Assembly: GCA_023434095.1 (NCBI GenBank)
Contig: JAEYTJ010000315.1
Location: 1 to 19,818 of the forward strand
Source: Pseudomonadota bacterium
GTDB lineage: Bacteria > Pseudomonadota > Alphaproteobacteria > Rhizobiales > Xanthobacteraceae
Reading direction: 5' to 3'
DNA: 19,818 bases
The notes beneath the pieces were generated by a model, which did not search any database, was not told where the DNA came from, and saw nothing but the letters and a program-made list of their open reading frames with translations. Numbering within the stretch: position 1 is the first letter of the stretch; each line of letters starts with the position of its first letter. The position numbers were made by a program, and so were the translations under genes. This document shows positions 1-8,029 of this stretch, one piece after another.

Positions 1-126
1 CGGGGCTTCATCGACGAGGTGATTACCCCCCGCTCCACCCGCCGCCGCCTCGCCCGCGCGCTCGCCATGCTCCGCACCAAGAAGCTGGAGCAGCCCCCGC
101 GCAAGCACGACAACATGCCGGTGTGA
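1..126 (+). CDS. pccB: Propionyl-CoA carboxylase beta subunit, C-terminal fragment
   Basis: Only the last 41 codons lie in the window. The frame is open from base 1 to the TGA at 124-126 and reads RGFIDEVITPRSTRRRLARA at the start and RKHDNMPV at the end. This is the conserved tail of the carboxyltransferase (beta) subunit of propionyl/acetyl-CoA carboxylases, where the I-D-E/D-V-I-x-P-x-x-T-R segment and a terminal K-H-x-N-x-P sequence are typical. The beta subunit transfers the carboxyl group from biotin, carried on the alpha subunit, to propionyl-CoA in the cytoplasm. The alpha subunit gene follows downstream on the same strand, which supports the call. The N-terminal part and the start codon are outside the window. 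Confidence 0.9.
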   Translation, partial: RGFIDEVITPRSTRRRLARALAMLRTKKLEQPPRKHDNMPV

Positions 127-144
127 GTCCGGGTTTTCGGTGAT

Positions 145-327
145 CTCCCTCTCCCCTTGCGGGAGAGGGCCGGGGTGAGGGGTATCGCGCCGCTGCGCCA
201 GGCGCCGGGCAGCCCCCTCACCCGCCTCCGCTGCGCTCCGGCACCCTCTCCCGCCCGATCACGGCAGCCGCCGAGATCGGTCAGAAATGACGAAGTCGGC
301 AAAAGCCGACTTCGTTGGGGAGAGGGG
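145..327. repeat. Composite palindromic intergenic repeat
   Basis: The pccB-pccA gap (127-383) is mostly taken up by nested inverted repeats. Arm CCCTCTCCC (147-155) pairs with GGGAGAGGG (161-169) across a 5-base loop. GGGTGAGGG (173-181) pairs with CCCTCACCC (215-223). A second CCCTCTCCC (244-252) pairs with GGGAGAGGG (318-326). Enclosed in the last pair is a perfect 11-bp stem with an AAAA loop, 290-300 and 305-315. Elements built from CCCTCTCCC/GGGTGAGGG blocks are common in intergenic DNA of alphaproteobacteria, so this is probably a dispersed non-coding repeat. It ends 56 bases before the pccA start and would lie in the leader of any pccB-pccA transcript. I see no convincing gene in 127-383. 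Confidence 0.75.
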
Positions 328-383
328 AAACCCGGAGAGGACCGCAAAGAATTCAGCGCCGCTGGCGCAAAGGAACGAACGCC

Positions 384-2399
384 ATGTTCTCGAAGATCCT
401 GATCGCGAACCGGGGTGAGATCGCCTGCCGCGTCATCAAGACGGCGCGCAAGATGGGCATCAAGACGGTTGCCGTCTATTCCGACGCCGACAAGGACGCC
501 CTCCATGTGGAGATGGCGGACGAGGCGGTGCATATCGGCCCGCCGCAGGCCGCGCAGTCCTATCACATCGCCGAGAAGATCGTGGAGGCCTGCAAGAAGA
601 CCGGGGCCGAGGCGGTGCATCCCGGCTACGGCTTCCTCTCCGAGCGCGCATCCTTCCCCAAGCTCCTCGCCGAGCACGGCATCGTCTTCATCGGCCCGAA
701 CCCCCATGCCATCGAGGCCATGGGTGACAAGATCGAGTCCAAGAAGGCGGCGGCCGCCGCCAAGGTCTCCACCGTGCCCGGCTATCTCGGCGAGATCGCC
801 TCGGGCGAGGAGGCGGCCAAGATCGCCGACGAGATCGGCTATCCGGTGATGATCAAGGCCTCCGCCGGCGGCGGCGGCAAGGGTATGCGCATCGCCTACA
901 GCCGTGACGAGGTGCAGGACGGCTTCGACCGCGCCCGCTCGGAGGCCAAGTCCTCCTTCGGCGACGACCGCGTGTTCGTGGAGAAGTTCATCGTCGATCC
1001 GCGCCACATCGAGATCCAGGTGCTGGGCGACAAGCACGGCAACGTCATCTATCTCGGCGAGCGTGAGTGCTCCATCCAGCGCCGCAACCAGAAGGTCGTC
1101 GAGGAAGCCCCCTCCCCACTGCTGGACGCCGAAACCCGCGCCCGCATGGGCGCGCAGGCCGTGGCCCTCGCCAAGGCCGTGAACTATGACAGCGCCGGCA
1201 CGGTGGAATTCGTCGCCGGGCAGGACAAATCGTTCTATTTCCTTGAAATGAACACCCGCCTGCAGGTGGAGCACCCGGTGACGGAACTCGTCACCGGAAT
1301 CGACCTGGTCGAGCAGATGATCCGCGTCGCGGCGGGCGAGAAGCTCAGGCTCGCCCAGGAGGACGTTAAGCTGAGCGGCTGGGCGGTGGAGTCCCGCGTC
1401 TATGCCGAGGACCCCTATCGCGGCTTCCTGCCCTCCATCGGCCGGCTCACCCGCTACCGCCCCCCGGCGGAGGGGGTGAAGGAAGGCATCACCGTGCGCA
1501 ACGACACCGGCGTGTTCGAGGGCGGCGAGATTTCGCTGTTCTACGACCCGATGATCGCCAAGCTGATCACCCACGCCCCGACGCGGGCGCAAGCGATCGA
1601 GGCGCAGGCCGACGCGCTCGACGCCTTTGCCATTGACGGCATTCAGCACAACATCCCCTTCCTCTCGGCGCTGATGACGCATGAGCGCTGGCGGGCGGGG
1701 CGGCTTTCCACCGGCTTCATCGCGGAGGAGTATCCCGACGGCTTCCACGCCACCGCGCCGAGCGAAAAGCTCGCCCGCACGCTGGCGGCCGTGGCGGCGG
1801 TGATCGACAATGTCGGCAATGCGCGGAAGCGCAGGATTTCCGGCCAGCTCGCCGGGCGGCCGGTGGTGTTCGAGCATCAGCGCGTCGTGCGGCTCGGCGA
1901 CCTTGCCCTCGCCTGCGAGGTGGACCGGGCGGCGGGCGGCTTCATCGTCAGCTTTCTCGACGACGCCGGGCGGCCGCTCTCCACCCATGAGCTGCGCTCG
2001 GGCTGGCAGCCGGGCGAGCCGGTGTGGAGCGGCGTGTTCGACGAGGAGGCGCTTGCGGTTCAGGTGCGCCCGCGCCTCAACGGGGTGGCGCTGGCCCATC
2101 GCGGCGTCGCGGTGGAGGCGCTGGTCTATACGAGGCGCGAGGCGGAACTCGCCGCGCTGATGCCGGTGAAGACGCTGGCCGGCGCCGGCAAGCAGCTTCT
2201 GTGCCCGATGCCCGGCCTCGTCGTCTCGATTGCCGTCAGCGAGGGGCAGGAGGTGAAGGCGGGCGAGACGCTGGCGGTGGTGGAGGCGATGAAGATGGAA
2301 AACGTGCTGCGCGCCGAACGCGACGCCACCGTCGCCAAGGTGCACGCCAAGGCCGGCGACAGCCTGGCGGTCGACGCCGTCATCCTCGATTTCGCCTGA
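384..2399 (+). CDS. pccA: Propionyl-CoA carboxylase alpha subunit (biotin carboxylase and biotin carrier)
   Basis: This 671-residue protein carboxylates its own biotin with ATP and bicarbonate and hands the carboxyl group to the beta subunit, giving (S)-methylmalonyl-CoA. The biotin carboxylase N-domain starts with MFSKILIANRGEIACRVIKT. The ATP-grasp Gly-rich loop GGGGKGMR is at about 162-169, the ERECSIQRRNQK segment begins at about 226, and the EMNTRLQVEHP catalytic region begins at 288. A less conserved middle part (about 450-590) fits the BT domain that contacts the beta subunit. The biotinyl domain carries EAMKMEN with the biotinylated lysine at K637, 34 residues from the end, as usual. 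ATG 384 is chosen because the conserved N-terminus begins there and AGGAA lies 9 bases upstream. An in-frame start at 315 would add a non-conserved extension. mutA follows after 10 bases, consistent with one operon. Confidence 0.96.
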   Translation: MFSKILIANRGEIACRVIKTARKMGIKTVAVYSDADKDALHVEMADEAVHIGPPQAAQSYHIAEKIVEACKKTGAEAVHPGYGFLSERASFPKLLAEHGIVFIGPNPHAIEAMGDKIESKKAAAAAKVSTVPGYLGEIASGEEAAKIADEIGYPVMIKASAGGGGKGMRIAYSRDEVQDGFDRARSEAKSSFGDDRVFVEKFIVDPRHIEIQVLGDKHGNVIYLGERECSIQRRNQKVVEEAPSPLLDAETRARMGAQAVALAKAVNYDSAGTVEFVAGQDKSFYFLEMNTRLQVEHPVTELVTGIDLVEQMIRVAAGEKLRLAQEDVKLSGWAVESRVYAEDPYRGFLPSIGRLTRYRPPAEGVKEGITVRNDTGVFEGGEISLFYDPMIAKLITHAPTRAQAIEAQADALDAFAIDGIQHNIPFLSALMTHERWRAGRLSTGFIAEEYPDGFHATAPSEKLARTLAAVAAVIDNVGNARKRRISGQLAGRPVVFEHQRVVRLGDLALACEVDRAAGGFIVSFLDDAGRPLSTHELRSGWQPGEPVWSGVFDEEALAVQVRPRLNGVALAHRGVAVEALVYTRREAELAALMPVKTLAGAGKQLLCPMPGLVVSIAVSEGQEVKAGETLAVVEAMKMENVLRAERDATVAKVHAKAGDSLAVDAVILDFA

Positions 2400-2409
2400 G
2401 GAGAGGCCG

Positions 2410-4275
2410 ATGGACCCGCGCCCGCTCGATATCGATCTCGACCGCTTCCCGCCCGCCACGCGCGCGGACTGGCTCGCATTGGTCGACGGCGTGCTCAAGG
2501 ACGCCGCCTATGACGCGCGCATGGTGACTCGCACGGCCGATGGCATCCGCCTCGACGCCCTGCCCGAGCGGCGGCGCGACGCCGCCCCCATCGCCGGGCG
2601 CCCGGCAGGGGCGCCGTGGAAGGTGATCGCCCGCATCGACCATGACGACGCTGCCGGCGCCAATGCGCAGATGCTGGCCGATCTCGACGGCGGCGCCGAC
2701 GGCATCGCGCTGGTCTTCGCCTCCGCCCCCTCCGCCGCCGGTTTCGGCCTGACGCTGCGCCATGAGGAAGTGGTGGCGGCGCTGGACGGGCTGCGGCCCG
2801 AAATGGCGACGCTGCGGGTGGAGGCCGGGGCCTATCAAGGCCGCGACATCGCCCTCGCTCTGGCCCGGCTGTTCGAGAAGGCCGACCCGGCCGCGCTCGA
2901 CCTCCGCTTCGGGCTCGACCCCATTGGCGATTTCGCTGCGGTAGGCGCCGCGCCCATCGAGTGGGAGGCGCTGGCCGCCCGGCTCGGCCAGACCGTGACC
3001 GCGTTGCACAGCCGGGGCCTCGCCGCGCCCATGGTGCGGGCGGATGGGCGCATTCACCACGCGGCCGGGGCGACCGACGCACAGGAACTTGCCGCCGTGC
3101 TGGCCACCGCCACCGCCTATCTGCGGGCGCTGGAAGCCGCCGGGCTGCCGCTCGACGTGGCGGCGCGGCTGATCGAGGTGACGCTGACTGCCGATGTCGA
3201 CCAGCTGGGCACGCAGGCCAAGCCGCGCGCCTTCCGGCTACTGTGGCAGGCGGTGCTGGAGGCGTGCGGCCTCGCCCCCTCCCCGGTGGCGATCCACATG
3301 GAGACCGCCTGGCGCAGCCTGACCCGGCACGACGCGCATGTGAACCTGCTGCGCGGCACCATCGCCGCCTTTGCCGCCGGCGTCGGCGGGGCGGACAGCC
3401 TGACCGTGCTGCCCTTCACCCAGGCGCTCGGCCTGCCGGACGCCGATGCGCGGCGGCTGGCGCGCAACACCCAGATCATCCTGATGGAGGAATCGAACCT
3501 CCACCGCGTCGCCGATCCCGGCGCCGGCGCCGGCGCCATCGAAGAGCGTACCGAGACGCTGGCCGCCGCCGCGTGGGAGCTGTTCCGCGCCATCGAGCGC
3601 GAGGGTGGCATGGTGGAATCGCTCGCCTCCGGCGCCTGGCAGCGGCGGCTGGCGACGGCCCGCCGGGCACGGGCGCAGGAGGTGGCGACGCGGCGGCGGC
3701 CGATCACCGGCACCTCGGAATTTCCACTGCTCAGCGAAAGCGTGCCGCGCGTACTCGCCCCCGCCCGCCGCCGCACCGCCAACGCCCCGTCCGAGGGCGC
3801 GCTGCTGTGCGAGCCGCTGGTGGGCGAGCGCCTTTCCGAACCGTTCGAGCGGCTGCGCGAGGCGGCCGCCGCCGCGCGACCCTTGGTGTTTCTCGCCGGC
3901 CTCGGCACGCCAGCGGACATCGCTCCCCGCGCCGGCTTCGCCCGCGCCGCCTTCGAGGCGGGCGGGATCGCGGCGGCGGGCAATGACGGCTTCACTGACG
4001 TGGCAGAGCTGGTCGCGGCGTTCCGCGCCTCCGGCGCCCGGCTCGCCTGTCTGTGCGACTCCGACGCGACCTATGCCGAACGGGCGGTGGAGGCCGCGCG
4101 GGCGTTGAAGGCGGCGGGGGCGGTCACGGTCTATCTCGCCGGCACGCCGGGCGAGGACGAGCCGGCCCTGCGCGCCGCCGGCATCGACGCCTATCTTGCT
4201 GCCGGCATGGACCTCGTCGCCTTTCTGGAGGACACGCTGGACCGGCTCGGCATCGGCCGCAGGAGGGAACCATGA
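2410..4275 (+). CDS. mutA: Methylmalonyl-CoA mutase small (beta) subunit
   Basis: This 621-residue protein is the non-catalytic partner of the adenosylcobalamin-dependent methylmalonyl-CoA mutase. The TIM-barrel part includes LARNTQIILMEESNLHRVADP (about residues 352-372), which parallels ARNTQLVLQQESGTTRAIDP in the large subunit. The C-terminal Rossmann-like domain (about 495-615) lacks the DxHxxG cobalamin motif, as expected for the small subunit of heterodimeric enzymes. Start ATG 2410 follows GAGGAG with good spacing and lies 10 bases after pccA. The stop TGA is embedded in ATGA at 4272-4275, preceded by AGGAGGG at 4261-4267. This is the layout of a gene that overlaps a following start, yet the mutase large subunit now begins about 480 bases later. 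A CCGGCG hexamer run at 3518-3537 encodes the GAGAGA stretch where relatives have a GGS-type loop. Confidence 0.93.
   Translation: MDPRPLDIDLDRFPPATRADWLALVDGVLKDAAYDARMVTRTADGIRLDALPERRRDAAPIAGRPAGAPWKVIARIDHDDAAGANAQMLADLDGGADGIALVFASAPSAAGFGLTLRHEEVVAALDGLRPEMATLRVEAGAYQGRDIALALARLFEKADPAALDLRFGLDPIGDFAAVGAAPIEWEALAARLGQTVTALHSRGLAAPMVRADGRIHHAAGATDAQELAAVLATATAYLRALEAAGLPLDVAARLIEVTLTADVDQLGTQAKPRAFRLLWQAVLEACGLAPSPVAIHMETAWRSLTRHDAHVNLLRGTIAAFAAGVGGADSLTVLPFTQALGLPDADARRLARNTQIILMEESNLHRVADPGAGAGAIEERTETLAAAAWELFRAIEREGGMVESLASGAWQRRLATARRARAQEVATRRRPITGTSEFPLLSESVPRVLAPARRRTANAPSEGALLCEPLVGERLSEPFERLREAAAAARPLVFLAGLGTPADIAPRAGFARAAFEAGGIAAAGNDGFTDVAELVAAFRASGARLACLCDSDATYAERAVEAARALKAAGAVTVYLAGTPGEDEPALRAAGIDAYLAAGMDLVAFLEDTLDRLGIGRRREP
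3518..3537. repeat. Short CCGGCG hexamer tandem repeat inside mutA
   Basis: Three tandem CCGGCG units plus a partial fourth copy lie within the mutA coding sequence and give the residues G-A-G-A-G-A after the conserved D-P. The run is self-complementary. A change of one unit would keep the reading frame, so copy number could vary without breaking the gene. This position corresponds to the GGS-type loop of the large subunit. Confidence 0.6.
4261..4274 (+). promoter_or_regulatory. Strong ribosome binding site and ATG at the mutA stop
   Basis: AGGAGGG (4261-4267) sits 4 bases before an ATG (4272) whose last two bases form part of the mutA stop, the classic ATGA coupling arrangement. The bases ATGAGCC here are identical to the first seven bases of mutB (4757). 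The frame opened by this ATG runs 162 codons, out of frame with the secreted-protein gene, and ends at the TGA inside the ATGA of mutB (4758-4760). I read the site as the probable former mutB initiation signal. Confidence 0.5.
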
Positions 4276-4335
4276 GCCCGGCCATCCGTTGCCCCAGGGG
4301 TAGCCTGTGCGCTGCCATCAACCTAGGGACAGACC

Positions 4336-4725
4336 ATGAGAACGCTGGATCACAGGTGGCGTTTGGCAACCTGCGGCGCGGCGCTTTGGGGGGTGCTGCT
4401 GATACCGCCGGCAACGGCGCAGGAATTGACGGAACTGAGCCTGCACGACGGCATCTGGGAGGTGTCGGCCGAGCCGGTATCGGGGCCGTGCGACAAGCGG
4501 CTGGACTTCCGGCTGGCGGTCGAGGACGGCCGGATCAGCTATGCCGGCATGTGGGCGGTGGAGGCGAGCGGCTCGGTGAGCCCGCTCGGCCGGATCGACA
4601 TCCGCGTGGTGCGAGGCAGCGAGACGGTTTCGGCCCGGGGCGTGGTGCGCGGCGACGTGGCGACCGGCAAATGGGAATCGCCCGCCAAGAACTGCAGCGG
4701 TTCCTTCGTGGCGCGCCGGGCCTAG
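4336..4725 (+). CDS. Small secreted protein of unknown function
   Basis: This 129-residue protein begins with a signal peptide: basic residues R2, H6, R7 and R9, a hydrophobic stretch (about 11-25), and an A-T-A cleavage site before Q29. The mature part of about 100 residues looks beta-rich, with alternating segments such as RISYAGMWAVEASGSVSPLG. It contains exactly two cysteines, C52 and C120, which could form a disulfide in the periplasm. Similar small secreted proteins with a W...C...DGRISYAG...C-S-G pattern occur in Hyphomicrobiales, but I know of no assigned function. AGGG at 4325-4328 gives it its own ribosome binding site. It lies between the two mutase subunit genes, where a secreted protein is unexpected because the mutase is cytoplasmic, so a functional link is doubtful. 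Confidence 0.8.
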   Translation: MRTLDHRWRLATCGAALWGVLLIPPATAQELTELSLHDGIWEVSAEPVSGPCDKRLDFRLAVEDGRISYAGMWAVEASGSVSPLGRIDIRVVRGSETVSARGVVRGDVATGKWESPAKNCSGSFVARRA

Positions 4726-4756
4726 CGCCGGCGCCCTCTGGCGGCGAGGGCGCACG

Positions 4757-6913
4757 ATGAGCCGTATTCCCGACTTCGCCGCCCGCGACTGGCGTGTGCC
4801 GCAGCCCGCCGCGCCGGCCGCCGAGGCCGGCGACTGGACGACGCCCGAGGGCCTTGCCGTCAGGCCGCTCTACGAGCCGCACGATATTGCCGGGCTGAGC
4901 GCGGTCGACGGCTATCCCGGCATCGCGCCGTATCTGCGGGGGCCCTACCCCACCATGTACGCCACCCAGCCCTGGACCATCCGTCAATATGCCGGCTTCT
5001 CCACGGCGGAGGATTCCAACGCCTTCTACCGCCGCAACCTCGCGGCCGGGCAGAAGGGGCTCTCGGTCGCCTTCGACCTCGCCACCCATCGGGGCTATGA
5101 CAGCGACCATCCGCGCGTCGCCGGCGATGTCGGCATGGCGGGGGTCGCCATCGATTCCATCTACGACATGCGCACGCTGTTCTCCGGCATTCCGCTGGAC
5201 CAGATGAGCGTGTCGATGACCATGAACGGGGCGGTGCTGCCGATCCTCGCCCTCTATGTCGTGGCGGCCGAAGAACAGGGGGTGGGCCCCGCCCAGCTCT
5301 CCGGGACCATCCAGAACGACATCCTCAAGGAGTTCATGGTCCGCAACACCTATATCTACCCGCCCGGCCCCTCGATGCGGATCATCTCCGACATTTTTGC
5401 CTTTACCTCCAAGGAGATGCCACGCTTCAACTCGATCTCGATCTCCGGCTACCACATGCAGGAGGCGGGCGCGACGCAGGATCTCGAACTCGCCTACACG
5501 CTCGCCGACGGGCTCGACTATGTGCGCGCCGGGGTGGCCGCCGGCCTGCCGATCGACAGCTTCGCGCCGCGCCTGTCCTTCTTCTGGGCGATCGGCATGA
5601 ACTTCTTCATGGAGGTCGCCAAGCTGCGCGCCGCCCGGCTGATCTGGGCGAAGCTGATGACGGATCTCGGCGCGCAGAACCCGAAATCGCTGCCGCTGCG
5701 CACCCATTCCCAGACCTCGGGCTGGAGCCTAACGGCGCAGGATGTGTTCAACAACGTCATGCGCACCATGGTGGAGGCCATGGCTGCGACGCAGGGGCAC
5801 ACCCAGTCGCTGCACACCAACGCGCTGGACGAGGCGCTGGCGCTGCCGACCGACTTCTCCGCCCGCATCGCCCGCAACACCCAGCTTGTGCTGCAGCAGG
5901 AAAGCGGCACGACGCGGGCCATCGACCCGTGGGGCGGCTCGTTCTTCGTCGAAAGGCTGACCGCCGACCTCGCGCAGAAGGCGCTCGGTCACATCGCCGA
6001 AGTGGAAGCGCTGGGCGGCATGGCGAAGGCCATCAAGGCCGGCATCCCCAAGCTGCGCATCGAGGAGGCCGCCGCCACGACGCAGGCGCGCATCGATTCC
6101 GGCGCGCAGACCGTGGTCGGCGTCAACAAGTACCGGCCCGCGCGCGAAATGCCCGTCGACGTGCTGAAGGTCGACAATTCGGCCGTGCGGGCGGCGCAGC
6201 TGGAAAAGCTGGCGCGGCTGAGGGCCGAGCGCGACCCGCAGGCAGTGGCAGGTGCCCTCGCCGCGCTGGAGAACGGGGCGCGCGGCGGGGCCAACCTGCT
6301 CGCCCTCGCTATCGATGCCGCCCGCGCCAAGGCGACGGTGGGCGAAATCTCCGACGCGCTGGAGCGCGTCTTCGGCCGGCACCGGGCGGAAGTCCGCGCG
6401 GTGTCCGGGGTCTACCGGCGGGAGGCGGGAGCGATGGGCGACAGGGTGGCGCAGGTGCGCGCGCGGGTCGAGGCCTTCGAGCGGGAAGAAGGCCGGCGCC
6501 CGCGCCTCCTCGTCGCCAAGGTCGGGCAGGACGGGCACGACCGGGGGCAGAAGGTGATCGCCTCCGCCTTCGCCGATCTCGGCTTCGACGTCGATATCGG
6601 CCCGCTCTTCGCCACGCCCGAGGAAGCAGCACGGCAGGCGGTGGAGAACGACGTGCACGTGATCGGCATCTCCTCCCTCGCCGCCGGGCACCTCACGCTG
6701 GTGCCGCAGGTGAAGGCGGCGCTGGCGGCGCAGGGGCGGCCGGACATCATGGTGGTGGTCGGCGGCGTGGTGCCGCCGCAGGACTATGACGCCGTGCGCG
6801 CCGCCGGGGCCGAAGCCATCTACCCCCCCGGCACGGTGATCGCGGAAGCCGCCGGGCAACTGGTCGACACCATCGCTGCCCGCCTCGGCCACGCGAAAGA
6901 CGCGGCGGAGTAG
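4757..6913 (+). CDS. mutB: Methylmalonyl-CoA mutase large (alpha, catalytic) subunit
   Basis: This 718-residue protein rearranges (R)-methylmalonyl-CoA to succinyl-CoA using adenosylcobalamin, feeding propionate carbon into the TCA cycle. The substrate-binding TIM barrel carries WTIRQYAGFSTAEDSNAFYR, where Y78 corresponds to the active-site tyrosine of the Propionibacterium enzyme. This distinguishes it from isobutyryl-CoA mutase, which has Phe there. The SGTIQNDILKEFMVRNTYI block and ARNTQLVLQQES segment are also mutase hallmarks. The C-terminal cobalamin domain has K588 and the DxHxxG motif as D592-G-H594-D-R-G597, with H594 the lower cobalt ligand. The start ATG overlaps the TGA of an upstream out-of-frame reading frame. 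The upstream GGCGAGGG is a weaker ribosome binding site than the one at the mutA stop. The gene ends 12 bases from the convergent LysR gene. Confidence 0.96.
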   Translation: MSRIPDFAARDWRVPQPAAPAAEAGDWTTPEGLAVRPLYEPHDIAGLSAVDGYPGIAPYLRGPYPTMYATQPWTIRQYAGFSTAEDSNAFYRRNLAAGQKGLSVAFDLATHRGYDSDHPRVAGDVGMAGVAIDSIYDMRTLFSGIPLDQMSVSMTMNGAVLPILALYVVAAEEQGVGPAQLSGTIQNDILKEFMVRNTYIYPPGPSMRIISDIFAFTSKEMPRFNSISISGYHMQEAGATQDLELAYTLADGLDYVRAGVAAGLPIDSFAPRLSFFWAIGMNFFMEVAKLRAARLIWAKLMTDLGAQNPKSLPLRTHSQTSGWSLTAQDVFNNVMRTMVEAMAATQGHTQSLHTNALDEALALPTDFSARIARNTQLVLQQESGTTRAIDPWGGSFFVERLTADLAQKALGHIAEVEALGGMAKAIKAGIPKLRIEEAAATTQARIDSGAQTVVGVNKYRPAREMPVDVLKVDNSAVRAAQLEKLARLRAERDPQAVAGALAALENGARGGANLLALAIDAARAKATVGEISDALERVFGRHRAEVRAVSGVYRREAGAMGDRVAQVRARVEAFEREEGRRPRLLVAKVGQDGHDRGQKVIASAFADLGFDVDIGPLFATPEEAARQAVENDVHVIGISSLAAGHLTLVPQVKAALAAQGRPDIMVVVGGVVPPQDYDAVRAAGAEAIYPPGTVIAEAAGQLVDTIAARLGHAKDAAE

Positions 6914-6925
6914 GCTGCCGCCCGC

Positions 6926-7876
6926 TCAGCCCGGCGCCCGCACCGGCAGTTGCAGCGCCGGTCCGGCGGGGCGGTAGGCGCCGCCGGAACCGAACAGTTC
7001 CGCCACCCAGTCGACGAAGACGCGCAGCCGGCTGCTGAGATGCCGGTTCGGCGCGTAGACCACGTGCAGCACGATCGGCCCCGCCTGCCATTCCGGCAGG
7101 ACGGGCACCAGCGCCCCCGACTCGATATAGGGGCCGACCATCGCCTCGATGGTCTGGGTGATGCCGAGCCCGGCGAGACCCGCCGCGAGATAGGCGGTGG
7201 AATCGTTGGTCGCCAGCACATGCGGCAGGCGCAGTTCGACGCTCTCTTCCCCGCGCACCATGTCGAACGCCATCGGTCGGCCGGTGCGGGCGCTGAAATA
7301 GCCGATGACGCGATGCCCGCGGGCGAGGTCGCGCGGGTGTTCCGGCCGCCCGTGACGCTGGATGTAGGCCGGCGAGGCGTAGTGCATCAGCCGCACCTCG
7401 CCGATGCGGCGGGCGATCAGCGTCGGGTCCAGCCGCTCGCCGCCGCGGATCGCGCAGTCGACATTCTCGGCGAGCAGGTCCACCGGACGGTCGGTGACGC
7501 CGAGGTCGAGCTGGATGTCGGGATAGCGGTCGAAGAAGTCCGGCAGCGCCGGGATGAGCGCATAGAGGGCGAGCGAGGACGGCACGTCCACCCGCAGCCG
7601 CCCCGCCGGGCTCGCCTGCGAGCGGGTCATGGAGCCGTCCAGCTCGTCGAGGTCGGAAAGCAGCGCCACCGCCCGCTCGTAATAGGCCGCACCGTCCGGC
7701 GTCACCGCGACGCGGCGGGTCGAGCGGTTGAGCAGCTTGGTCCGCAAATGCGCCTCAAGCTGCTGGATATGCTTGGTAACGGTGGGCTTCGGCATGTCGA
7801 GCAGGTCGGCGGCACGGCTGAACGTGCCGGCTTCGACCACGCGGACAAAGGCCCGCATCGCTGCAATCTGGTCCAT
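6926..7876 (-). CDS. LysR-family transcriptional regulator
   Basis: This 316-residue DNA-binding protein has the LysR layout. An N-terminal winged helix-turn-helix covers about residues 1-60, with GTFSRAADLLDMPKPTVTKHIQQLE spanning the recognition helix and LNRSTRRVAVTPDG after it. A periplasmic-binding-protein-like effector domain covers about 87-295. The style resembles the CrgA-like subgroup. ATG 7876 is chosen because MDQIAAMRAF is the usual start of the family. An earlier in-frame ATG at 7987 would add 37 non-conserved residues and run through the operator-like palindrome. I see no clear Shine-Dalgarno in the 12 bases between that palindrome and the start. By position it should control the divergent hydrolase-adaptor-pump operon and probably itself. 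The effector cannot be predicted. Confidence 0.92.
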   Translation of the reverse strand: MDQIAAMRAFVRVVEAGTFSRAADLLDMPKPTVTKHIQQLEAHLRTKLLNRSTRRVAVTPDGAAYYERAVALLSDLDELDGSMTRSQASPAGRLRVDVPSSLALYALIPALPDFFDRYPDIQLDLGVTDRPVDLLAENVDCAIRGGERLDPTLIARRIGEVRLMHYASPAYIQRHGRPEHPRDLARGHRVIGYFSARTGRPMAFDMVRGEESVELRLPHVLATNDSTAYLAAGLAGLGITQTIEAMVGPYIESGALVPVLPEWQAGPIVLHVVYAPNRHLSSRLRVFVDWVAELFGSGGAYRPAGPALQLPVRAPG

Positions 7877-7888
7877 GGCTACCGCGCG

Positions 7889-7910
7889 ATTATTTCCATA
7901 TGTGAATAAT
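7889..7910. promoter_or_regulatory. Putative LysR operator (22-bp AT-rich palindrome)
   Basis: The sequence has the form ATTATT-N10-AATAAT with CATATG at its centre. Nine of the 11 position pairs are complementary. It is strikingly AT-rich in a very GC-rich region and starts 12 bases upstream of the LysR start. LysR regulators commonly bind interrupted palindromes containing T-N11-A in such divergent gaps. The AT-rich patch (7889-7932, including GTTATC and TATTTTTT) probably also holds promoter elements for one or both directions, but I cannot assign -35/-10 boxes with confidence. Confidence 0.65.
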
Positions 7911-8029
7911 GTTATCTCCAAACGGCTATTTTTTCGAGAGCGAAGCAGGACTAGTTTTCGCCGCACTGCAACAGACCGGAAGGTCAAATCGGGTGGGTGG
8001 CGAGGGCCGGTCTCCCGATGGTGGGCGCT

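Noticed and set aside
315..383. An upstream in-frame start for pccA
   Set aside because: The added 23 residues are not part of the family, and ATG 384 has a ribosome binding site and the conserved N-terminus.
3850..4275. Missing DxHxxG cobalamin motif in mutA as a sign of damage
   Set aside because: The small subunit of heterodimeric methylmalonyl-CoA mutases normally lacks this motif. Only the large subunit binds cobalamin.
4535..5707. A 390-codon open frame antisense to the start of mutB
   Set aside because: Composition typical of an antisense shadow, and mutB is unambiguous on the other strand.
6902..6921. GCGGC/GCCGC inverted repeat at the end of mutB as a terminator
   Set aside because: Only 5 bp with a 10-base loop and no T-run. 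Such a match is expected by chance at this GC content.
7877..7987. A longer LysR start with 37 extra residues
   Set aside because: The helix-turn-helix domain of the family starts at MDQIAAM. The extension would code through the operator-like palindrome.
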